Position numbers and translations under genes: made by a program
Part shown: positions 1 to 4,750 of the stretch, piece by piece
How the letters are laid out: the number at the start of each line of letters is the position of its first letter
Position numbering within the stretch: position 1 is the stretch's first letter
Source: Spirochaetota bacterium
Lineage (GTDB): Bacteria > Spirochaetota > Spirochaetia > Treponematales > Breznakiellaceae
DNA: 5,116 nt
Direction: 5' to 3'
NCBI GenBank assembly: GCA_023398155.1
Contig: JAEWSV010000470.1
Location: forward strand, 1 to 5,116
The notes under the pieces: model-generated
Database searches by the model: none
Told to the model about the DNA's origin: nothing
What the model saw: only the letters and a program-made list of their open reading frames with translations

Positions 1-596
1 ACTAAGAGGACCATGATGAGCACCGATATCTTGAGCGTGGTCCCCGGAATGAAGGTGTTGCCCAAGACGCCGAACCCGTCGGGCAGGCTCGTATTCCGCT
101 GCGCCCCGTGCGTGACGATCTGGGCGATGCCCCGCGCGAACATCATCGTACCGAGGGTCACGATGATGGAAGGCACCTTGAGGCGCGCGATGAAGAAGGC
201 GTTGATGGCCCCGATGCCGGTGGCGCAGGCTACGGCCGCCAGGATGCCGACGGCGTACGGCATACCGAGCCCGTTGGCGAGTTCGTTCGGGGATACGTCC
301 GCGCCCTGGACGAAGTAGACCGACAGGACCCCGGAAAGGGCTATGACGCCCCCGACCGACATATCGTAGTTACCGGTGATCAGGAGGAAGGTCACCCCTA
401 TTCCGATGATGATGATGTACCAGTTGTTGGTCAGGATATTGACGATGTTCCTGGGCGTCAGGAAGTTCGGCACGATAGCGCACGATACGCCGAAGATGCC
501 GATGAGAACGCCCACCATGAAAAGGCTGATGAAGGAGTCGTTGCTCATCCTGCTCAAGAACGCCTGAGGTTTCGCGATCCTCGTTTCCATGTTCAT
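1..596 (-). CDS. Simple-sugar ABC transporter permease (RbsC-like), 3' end cut by window edge
   Basis: This is the inner-membrane channel subunit of the sugar importer whose ATPase lies just upstream. I read 198 residues with no stop before the left edge; full-length family members are roughly 320-350 residues, so about 60% is present. Hydrophobic segments occur at about residues 22-42, 58-75, 83-96, 115-137, 143-162 and from 187 onward. The family hallmark LLITGNYDMSVGGVIALSG (residues 71-89) matches the ITGGIDLSVG-type segment of RbsC/YtfT/XylH permeases (BPD_transp_2 family), and VPSIIVTLGTMMFARGIA (141-158) matches the conserved PxFIVTLGTM segment. The start at 596 overlaps the ATPase stop codon in an ATGA arrangement, implying translational coupling. 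No clear ribosome binding site is visible, and an alternative ATG lies two codons inside, at 590. The substrate cannot be deduced from this part. Confidence 0.94.
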   Translation of the reverse strand, partial: MNMETRIAKPQAFLSRMSNDSFISLFMVGVLIGIFGVSCAIVPNFLTPRNIVNILTNNWYIIIIGIGVTFLLITGNYDMSVGGVIALSGVLSVYFVQGADVSPNELANGLGMPYAVGILAAVACATGIGAINAFFIARLKVPSIIVTLGTMMFARGIAQIVTHGAQRNTSLPDGFGVLGNTFIPGTTLKISVLIMVLL

Positions 597-2083
597 GCAC
601 CGCCCGTGACCGTATTCAGTATCTTTTCGCTATCGAGGTCGCAGCCGTTCCTCATCACGGCTTTCAAGCTGCCGTCGTAGAGCAGGTAGATGGTGTCGCA
701 GATGTTGACGATCTCCGGAAGCTCGGAGGAAAAGATGAGGATGGATTTTCCCTCTTTCGCGAGGCCGCGGATGATCGCGTAAATCTCGCTTTTCGCTCCC
801 ACGTCGATGCCCCGCGTCGGCTCGTCGAGCATGAGGAGATCCGCCTCCGCGAACAGGCACTTGGAAATCACGACCTTCTGCTGATTTCCTCCCGAGAGCT
901 TCGCGGCTTCCTTCTCGGCGCTGTTGGTCGCTATCCTGAGCTTGTCGATATATTCCTTCGCTATCTTCCGCTCCCGAGAAGAGTCGATGAAACCCTTCCG
1001 GGAGATCGCCTTCATGTTCATGGCGGGGACGTTCGCCCTGATGGTGAGTATGGTGAAGAGCCCTTGGGTCCTCCGCTCTTCGGGAACGAGGGCGATGCCC
1101 GCCGCTATCGCCTTGTCCGGAGAGGCGGCGAGCCGCTTCCCCTTGAAGAGGATTTCGCCTTCGTAGTCGTCCGCGCCGTAGATCGCCCGCGCGAGCTCCG
1201 TCTTCCCGGCCCCGACGAGGCCGTAGAAACCCACGATCTCGCCCGCGTGCGCCGCGAAGGATAACCCGTTGAGTTTCTGATTGGAGAGCTCCCGCGCTTC
1301 CAGGACGACGTCGCCGCAAGAACCTTCCTTGGCGCTGTACTGCTCGAAGACGGTCTTGCCGATCATCATCTTAACGAGCTCGGCTCGATCCGCGATCGCG
1401 CCGATCGGCTTCGTGCCGATGTGGCCGCCGTCCCGCATGACGGTGACGTAGTCCGCGAGCTGGAAGATTTCGTCCAGCCGGTGCGAAATATAGATGACGG
1501 TTACCCGCTTTTCCTTGAGGCGCTTGATGATGGAGAAGAGCCGCCCTATCTCGCTCTCGGAGATGGCCGCTGTCGGCTCGTCCATGATGATGACGTCGGC
1601 CTCCGTGGCGACGGCTTTCGCGATTTCGACGATCTGTTTCTTCGCGACGGACAGGCTACCCACGAGCTGCTTCGGATCGATGGAGGGCTCGATGCTCTTC
1701 ATCACGTCGACGATCTTTGCGATCTTGTCCGTCCGCCTGAGGAAACCGAAGGTGGAGTCTTCCATACCCAAGGTCAGGTTCTCCTCCACCGAAAGCTGAT
1801 CGACGACGTTCAGCTCCTGGAAAAGGGTGCTTATGCCTTTTTGCTTGGCCTCTTTCGTGGACCGCGCGTGGTATTCCTGCCCGTTCAGCGCGATCTTTCC
1901 GCTCGTCCTCTGTTCCGCGCCGGTGAGGATCTTGATGAGGGTGGACTTTCCGGCGCCGTTCTCGCCCACCAGGCAGTGGACGCTGTTCCGCTTGATGTCG
2001 AAACTGACGTTGTCGACCGCCCTCACGCTCGGGAAGTCCTTCACGAGATCCCGGATCTCCAACACGTTCTCGGTCAGCTCCAT
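593..2083 (-). CDS. Simple-sugar ABC transporter ATP-binding protein, two fused ATPase domains (RbsA/MglA/XylG type)
   Basis: This 496-residue cytoplasmic ATPase powers the importer and has the usual length for the CUT2 family. Domain 1 has Walker A GENGAGKST (40-48), Q-loop Gln89, the family's modified signature LSVAKKQ (144-150), Walker B VIIMDEP (164-170) and switch His201. Domain 2 has Walker A GLVGAGKTE (288-296), signature LSGGNQQK (397-404) and Walker B LLMLDEPTRGIDVG (416-429). The LSVA signature in domain 1 and the DEPTRGIDVGAK segment favour a monosaccharide-type system over the related nucleoside (NupA/YufO) ATPases. Domain 2 keeps the Walker A lysine (Lys294), where E. coli RbsA and XylG, as I recall them, have arginine. 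The start at 2083 is supported by AGGGAG at 2091-2096, 7 nt upstream. It sits 88 nt after the binding-protein gene and overlaps the permease start by 4 nt. The sugar is unknown. Confidence 0.96.
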   Translation of the reverse strand: MELTENVLEIRDLVKDFPSVRAVDNVSFDIKRNSVHCLVGENGAGKSTLIKILTGAEQRTSGKIALNGQEYHARSTKEAKQKGISTLFQELNVVDQLSVEENLTLGMEDSTFGFLRRTDKIAKIVDVMKSIEPSIDPKQLVGSLSVAKKQIVEIAKAVATEADVIIMDEPTAAISESEIGRLFSIIKRLKEKRVTVIYISHRLDEIFQLADYVTVMRDGGHIGTKPIGAIADRAELVKMMIGKTVFEQYSAKEGSCGDVVLEARELSNQKLNGLSFAAHAGEIVGFYGLVGAGKTELARAIYGADDYEGEILFKGKRLAASPDKAIAAGIALVPEERRTQGLFTILTIRANVPAMNMKAISRKGFIDSSRERKIAKEYIDKLRIATNSAEKEAAKLSGGNQQKVVISKCLFAEADLLMLDEPTRGIDVGAKSEIYAIIRGLAKEGKSILIFSSELPEIVNICDTIYLLYDGSLKAVMRNGCDLDSEKILNTVTGGA

Positions 2084-2110
2084 GCCTTCGCTCCCTGCCG
2101 TCGTATAGAA

Positions 2111-2138
2111 GAGGGGCCCCCGGATCAGAGGGCCCCTC
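2111..2138 (-). promoter_or_regulatory. GC-rich hairpin between binding-protein and ATPase genes
   Basis: A perfect 9-bp inverted repeat (GAGGGGCCC at 2111-2119, GGGCCCCTC at 2130-2138) with a 10-nt loop lies in the 88-nt gap between the two genes. On the transcribed strand it is followed by TTCTATACG, not a U-run, so it does not look like a full terminator. By analogy with other importer operons, such hairpins can block 3' exonucleases or cause partial termination, keeping the binding protein more abundant than the ATPase and permease. That role is an inference; the hairpin itself is plain in the sequence. Confidence 0.65.
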
Positions 2139-2144
2139 CCAGGA

Positions 2145-2158
2145 GTAGAAAACTCTAC
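2145..2158 (-). promoter_or_regulatory. Small hairpin just downstream of the binding-protein stop codon
   Basis: A 5-bp inverted repeat (GTAGA at 2145-2149, TCTAC at 2154-2158) encloses a 4-nt loop. In the transcript it lies 13 nt after the binding-protein stop codon and a few bases before the 9-bp GC-rich hairpin. It may act with that hairpin as a 3'-end stabiliser. The stem is short enough that chance is possible. Confidence 0.35.
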
Positions 2159-2171
2159 GGGCCGCGTCCCT

Positions 2172-3200
2172 TTACTTAAGCTTAGTCCCGAACTGGGTGT
2201 TGAGCCACTTTACCGCTTCGGCTCGCTTCATGGAGTAGTAGGAAATGTTGTACGCCTTGTAGAAATATTCCTTCGCCGGCTGGGTAACCTGCTGAACCTT
2301 GCCGTTCTTGACGTCCATCATGAGATCGATCCTGCCCTGTCCGGTCTCGATGGGCGGGAGGCCGAGCGAGAGCTTGAGCGAGCTCGAGGGATCGTAGACC
2401 TGCTTGAACTGGACTTCGTCGAAGTCGCAGCTGCACACGATCTCGGTGAGGGCCTTGCCGTTCTTCATCTTGCCGCGTCCGGCTTGGTTCAAGGCCGCCA
2501 TCACGCCGACGCAGAGGTCGGAAGATTCGGCGTAGATGAGGTTCATCTCGGGGTGCTGGGCCGCGAGGTCGGTGATGATCTGTTTCGCCGCGTCGGGTCC
2601 CTTGCTGGAATCGAGGCAGCCGAGGTTCTTGGCCTTGGGATCGACGGAGAGCACGCCTTTGACGAAGGGGCCGGTCCGGCCGGATTGGACTTCGGTGTGG
2701 TTCGGCCATCCGAGCTGGACCATGACGATGGGCTTGCCCGGCTGATCCTTCTTCCACTGCTTGGCCATCTCGGCGCCCATGGCGAAGGAAATGCTCGCTT
2801 CGTCGGACCTCGCGGTGGGGATGCCGGTATCGGCGATGGGGCTGAAGAACGAGGTCATCACGATGCCCTGGCTTATCGCGTCTTCGATGCCGGGCTTCGC
2901 CGCCTCGCCGTCCCAGATGTGCAGCGTGGCCATATCGATGCCCTGCGCTACGACCTGGTCGATATTCGCGGTCATGGTCTCGCTGTTGGACTTGCCGTCG
3001 AACGCGAAAACTTCGGCGCCGTACTTCTCCTTCGCGTACTTCTTGGCGGCGGTGAACTGGGCCTGGTGGAAACCGTTGCTCAGCTCCGAAACGAAGAACG
3101 CGATCTTGAGCGGCTTGTTCTGGGCGCTGATCGTCGGAATGAGAGCGAGGGTCATTACGAGAACCATTAGGAACACGATAATCCGCGACTTCTTGTTCAT
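2172..3200 (-). CDS. Periplasmic sugar-type ABC substrate-binding protein (Peripla_BP_4 / type 1 fold)
   Basis: This 342-residue exported protein captures the ligand for the RbsA/RbsC-like ATPase and permease that follow. It starts MNKKSR, followed by a hydrophobic core at about 7-21 and a likely cleavage site near SA-Q (26-27). There is no lipobox, so it should be soluble in the periplasm. The mature part begins KIAFFVSELSNGFHQAQ (32-48), a typical first strand and helix of ribose-type binding proteins. DQVVAQGIDMATLHIWDG (81-98), QLGWPNHTEVQSGRTGPFVKG (about 162-182) and SCDFDEVQ (257-264) match the expected core segments. I chose the start at 3200 because GGAGGA at 3205-3210 precedes it at a fitting distance; a longer in-frame reading to 3323 crosses the probable promoter and has no ribosome binding site. 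Four cysteines (195, 230, 256, 258) are unusual for the family. Ligand unknown. Confidence 0.92.
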   Translation of the reverse strand: MNKKSRIIVFLMVLVMTLALIPTISAQNKPLKIAFFVSELSNGFHQAQFTAAKKYAKEKYGAEVFAFDGKSNSETMTANIDQVVAQGIDMATLHIWDGEAAKPGIEDAISQGIVMTSFFSPIADTGIPTARSDEASISFAMGAEMAKQWKKDQPGKPIVMVQLGWPNHTEVQSGRTGPFVKGVLSVDPKAKNLGCLDSSKGPDAAKQIITDLAAQHPEMNLIYAESSDLCVGVMAALNQAGRGKMKNGKALTEIVCSCDFDEVQFKQVYDPSSSLKLSLGLPPIETGQGRIDLMMDVKNGKVQQVTQPAKEYFYKAYNISYYSMKRAEAVKWLNTQFGTKLK

Positions 3201-3204
3201 CCTG

Positions 3205-3210
3205 TCCTCC
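3205..3210 (-). promoter_or_regulatory. Ribosome binding site that fixes the binding-protein start
   Basis: GGAGGA on the minus strand lies about 5 nt before the ATG at 3200 and directly precedes a classic signal peptide. The upstream in-frame ATG at 3323 has only an A-run and no purine-rich Shine-Dalgarno motif, so 3200 is preferred. Confidence 0.8.
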
Positions 3211-3282
3211 CCTTCATACGGTGGAATCCCGCCATGGACACCGTCCTGGGACGCCATCACGCAGCTGGTAGCCAACAGAACG

Positions 3283-3311
3283 AGTGTGAGGCCAGTGTTA
3301 ACATTTGTCAA
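3283..3311 (-). promoter_or_regulatory. Probable sigma-70-type promoter of the sugar-transport operon
   Basis: A perfect -35 hexamer TTGACA lies at 3306-3311. With 17-bp spacing, the -10 position holds CACACT (3283-3288), only 3 of 6 matches to TATAAT. A 7-base A-run at 3335-3341 lies further upstream and could act as an UP-element. Transcription would start near 3276, giving a leader of about 75 nt. The weak -10 beside a perfect -35 suggests a promoter that needs an activator or is otherwise regulated. Placement is an inference; the true -10 could differ. Confidence 0.5.
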
Positions 3312-3317
3312 GACAAA
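3296..3317 (-). promoter_or_regulatory. Two abutting inverted repeats over the -35 element; candidate operator
   Basis: TTTGTC-AA-GACAAA at 3304-3317 is a perfect 6-bp inverted repeat. It abuts the 8-bp palindrome TGTTAACA at 3296-3303. Together they cover the -35 hexamer and part of the spacer of the predicted promoter, where a repressor or activator dimer would act. The GT-N4-AC core of the first repeat is reminiscent of GntR/HutC-family operators, but no regulator gene is in the window, so the family assignment is speculative. Confidence 0.45.
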
Positions 3318-3388
3318 CTTCATGGATAAGATTCTTTTTTTACCGAGTTCGATTCCCGATCTATTCCCCCCTGCCGCTCCTGCGCATT

Positions 3389-3413
3389 AAAAAAACCGGC
3401 CCTTCCGGGCCGG
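3389..3413 (-). terminator. Rho-independent terminator of the bmp transcript
   Basis: Read on the minus strand, CCGGCCC pairs with GGGCCGG (7 bp, positions 3396-3402 and 3407-3413) around a GGAA tetraloop, followed at once by seven U residues (3389-3395). This is a textbook intrinsic terminator. It lies about 110 nt past the bmp stop codon and insulates bmp from the sugar operon. On the plus strand the hairpin is followed only by CCTGTTT, so it should act mainly in the minus direction. Confidence 0.9.
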
Positions 3414-3467
3414 CCTGTTTCATTAGAAAGATGATGTCGGTTGCGAAGCTCCCTCGCGAGCACGAGT

Positions 3468-3486
3468 GCAGAAGCGTAGCTTCTGC
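3468..3486 (-). repeat. 8-bp stem-loop in the bmp 3' untranslated region
   Basis: GCAGAAGC (3468-3475) and GCTTCTGC (3479-3486) form a perfect inverted repeat around a 3-nt centre. It is the second hairpin after the bmp stop codon, only 4 nt past the larger 14-bp stem-loop and before the terminator. It could be part of a structured 3' UTR or a copy of a dispersed extragenic palindrome; one window cannot separate these. Confidence 0.6.
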
Positions 3487-3490
3487 TAAA

Positions 3491-3524
3491 AGACTTTTCG
3501 GAAGTTACTGCTTCCGAAAAGTCT
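3491..3524 (-). repeat. 14-bp perfect stem-loop abutting the bmp stop codon
   Basis: AGACTTTTCGGAAG (3491-3504) is perfectly complementary to CTTCCGAAAAGTCT (3511-3524), with a 6-nt loop. The first base of the RNA stem is the last base of the bmp TAA stop codon. On the minus strand the stem ends in UCUUUU and then AGC, so it has a short U-run and may give partial termination; the stronger terminator follows about 80 nt later. Protection of the bmp mRNA from exonucleases is an alternative role. Confidence 0.75.
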
Positions 3525-4627
3525 TACTCGTCTTTCGCCTGGAGGTTCTGCGGGAAGCCGGCGATGGCCTTGGCCTCGGCGTACTTCGCGGCGACCTTGA
3601 CTTCGCCGGAGATGATCTTGGCCTTGACGGCCTCGACCTGGGCGACGATGTCGGAACCGAGCTCGGCGTTCTTGGCGGAGAAGCCGACGCCCTCGGACTT
3701 GGTGTCCAGGGTGACGACTTCGGCCTTGAAGGCGCCGTTCTTGACGGCGTCCAGGGCGACCTTGGAGGCGGTCTCGACCTTCTTGAGCATGGAGGTCAGG
3801 ACGGCGGACTTGCCTTCGGCGTACACGCCGTCCTCGTACTGGTCGGAATCGACGCCGATGGCCCAGACGTTCTTGCCCTGGGTGCGGTATTCCTTGGCCT
3901 GTGCGATGGTGCCGTTGCCGGTACCGCCCGCGGCGGAGAATATCGCGTACACGCCGGAGTCGTACCAGTTCTTGGCCTGGGCCTTGGCGAGCTCAGGTTT
4001 ACCCCAATCGTTCGCGTAGTAGTCCACGATCTGGGCGTCCGGGCTCACGGAGAGCACGCCCTGGACGAAGCCGACCTCGAACTTGGTGATGACCGCCCCG
4101 GGGATGCCGCCGATGAAGCCGAACTTCGGCTTGGAGACGCCGTCGGCCTTGGCTTTCAGGGCCGCGGCTACGCCGACGAGGTAGGACCCCTCGTGCTCGG
4201 AGAAGGTGACCTGCATGACGTTGGGCTGGGCGACCCAGTCCACGTCGACGATCATGAACTTCTGCTCGGGATAGGTGGGAGCCACGGAACCGAGGGCGTC
4301 GGACCAGGTGAATCCGGTCACGATGACGAGGTCGTACTTCTCGTCCGCGGCCTGCTTGAGGTTCGGGACGTAGAGGTCCTGGGTCTGGGCGGTCACGACG
4401 TCGTAGAGCTTGCCCTTGTTGGCCTGGTTCTCCCAGGTGTCCCCGTAGAACTCGAGGATGCCCCTCCACGCCGCGGCGTTGAAGGACTTGTCGTCGATGC
4501 CGGTGGCGTCGGTCAGCAAGCGGACGGTGGGAGCCGTGGACGCGGCCGCGGTATCTTTCTTGGCCCCGCAGGCGATCGTCGACAGGGCGACGGCTACGGA
4601 AAGCACCACGATAATAGCTTTCTTCAT
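3524..4627 (-). CDS. BMP-family (PnrA/TmpC-like) substrate-binding lipoprotein
   Basis: This 367-residue lipoprotein is probably the ligand receptor of an ABC importer of the BMP class; characterised members bind purine nucleosides (PnrA of Treponema pallidum). The signal peptide MKKAIIVVLSVAVALSTIAC ends at Cys20, the likely lipidated residue. The lipobox (STIAC) is relaxed, as is common in spirochaetes. Family hallmarks are IDDKSFNAAAWRGI (44-57), EHEGSYLVGVAAALKAK (144-160), AAGGTGNGTIAQA (232-244), VWAIGVDSDQYEDGVY (254-269) and SAVLTSMLKK (274-283). I chose the ATG at 4627, not that at 4633, because AAGGAGGA at 4634-4641 is about 7 nt from the former but only 1 nt from the latter. It has its own promoter and terminator, so it looks monocistronic. 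No BMP-class ATPase or permease is adjacent; the sugar ATPase downstream is of another subclass. Riboflavin or another ligand cannot be excluded. Confidence 0.94.
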   Translation of the reverse strand: MKKAIIVVLSVAVALSTIACGAKKDTAAASTAPTVRLLTDATGIDDKSFNAAAWRGILEFYGDTWENQANKGKLYDVVTAQTQDLYVPNLKQAADEKYDLVIVTGFTWSDALGSVAPTYPEQKFMIVDVDWVAQPNVMQVTFSEHEGSYLVGVAAALKAKADGVSKPKFGFIGGIPGAVITKFEVGFVQGVLSVSPDAQIVDYYANDWGKPELAKAQAKNWYDSGVYAIFSAAGGTGNGTIAQAKEYRTQGKNVWAIGVDSDQYEDGVYAEGKSAVLTSMLKKVETASKVALDAVKNGAFKAEVVTLDTKSEGVGFSAKNAELGSDIVAQVEAVKAKIISGEVKVAAKYAEAKAIAGFPQNLQAKDE

Positions 4628-4633
4628 ACACAT

Positions 4634-4641
4634 TCCTCCTT
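4634..4641 (-). promoter_or_regulatory. Strong Shine-Dalgarno sequence of bmp; decides the start codon
   Basis: AAGGAGGA is a near-perfect anti-16S match. Two in-frame ATGs lie two codons apart. The downstream one (4627) has optimal spacing of about 7 nt; the upstream one (4633) is too close to be used efficiently. Confidence 0.85.
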
Positions 4642-4654
4642 ACAGAATGGCGAG

Positions 4655-4668
4655 TCGCCGAACGGCGA
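4655..4668 (-). promoter_or_regulatory. Inverted repeat in the bmp 5' untranslated region
   Basis: TCGCCG (4655-4660) and CGGCGA (4663-4668) are a perfect 6-bp inverted repeat with a 2-nt centre. It lies about 5-19 nt downstream of the predicted transcription start. It may be a repressor operator placed to block elongation, or a small 5' hairpin (5-bp stem, 4-nt loop) that stabilises the mRNA. The sequence does not tell which. Confidence 0.45.
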
Positions 4669-4679
4669 AACGCGGCACG

Positions 4680-4708
4680 AGCATAGCCTTCGCCGTAAAG
4701 AAGGTCAA
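4680..4708 (-). promoter_or_regulatory. Sigma-70-type promoter of bmp
   Basis: TTGACC (4703-4708; 5 of 6 matches to the -35 consensus) and TATGCT (4680-4685; 4 of 6 to the -10) are separated by exactly 17 bp. The predicted start near 4673 gives a 5' UTR of about 46 nt, which includes an inverted repeat and a strong Shine-Dalgarno sequence. The combination suggests high, probably largely constitutive, expression. Confidence 0.8.
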
Positions 4709-4718
4709 GCTTTTTCGC

Positions 4719-4740
4719 ATTCCGTCAGCGCATGCGGAAT
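4719..4740 (-). terminator. Hairpin just after ribA; possible weak or factor-assisted terminator
   Basis: ATTCCG and CGGAAT (4719-4724, 4735-4740) form a 6-bp stem with a 10-nt loop, starting 10 nt after the ribA stop codon. On the minus strand it is followed by GCGAAAAAGC, so there is no U-run, and intrinsic termination is doubtful. It lies just upstream of the bmp -35 element. Confidence 0.3.
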
Positions 4741-4750
4741 ACGAGAATCA

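Noticed and set aside
108..680. 190-codon plus-strand open frame over the permease and ATPase end.
   Set aside because: The minus strand encodes a typical permease with transmembrane segments and family motifs across the same bases; the plus-strand product is charged, repetitive and unrecognisable.
593..2083. ATPase as the missing partner of the BMP lipoprotein (NupA/YufO-type).
   Set aside because: The domain 1 signature LSVAKKQ and the DEPTRGIDVGAK segment are of the monosaccharide type. It lies in an operon with its own binding protein, and a strong terminator separates it from bmp.
2105..2140. The GC-rich hairpin as a full operon terminator separating the binding protein from the ATPase.
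   Set aside because: There is no U-run on the minus strand after the stem, no convincing promoter follows before the ATPase, and the ATPase and permease need the binding protein's operon context. A partial or stabilising role fits better.
1421..2179. 252-codon plus-strand open frame opposite the ATPase gene.
   Set aside because: It is antisense to a clear ABC ATPase with all motifs intact, and the translated product shows no family features. It is a composition artefact.
3201..3323. In-frame 41-codon N-terminal extension of the sugar-binding protein that itself resembles a lipoprotein signal (hydrophobic stretch ending LLATSC).
   Set aside because: It has no ribosome binding site, contains the perfect -35 hexamer and inverted repeats, lacks the G/C third-position bias of neighbouring genes, and would place a second signal peptide before the obvious one at 3200. 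The resemblance is probably chance.
3343..3362. tRNA T-arm-like string (GTTCGATTCCC) on the plus strand, considered as a tRNA remnant or attachment site.
   Set aside because: The flanking 5-base arms pair poorly, no acceptor, D or anticodon arms can be folded around it, and there is no CCA end or repeat suggesting integration.
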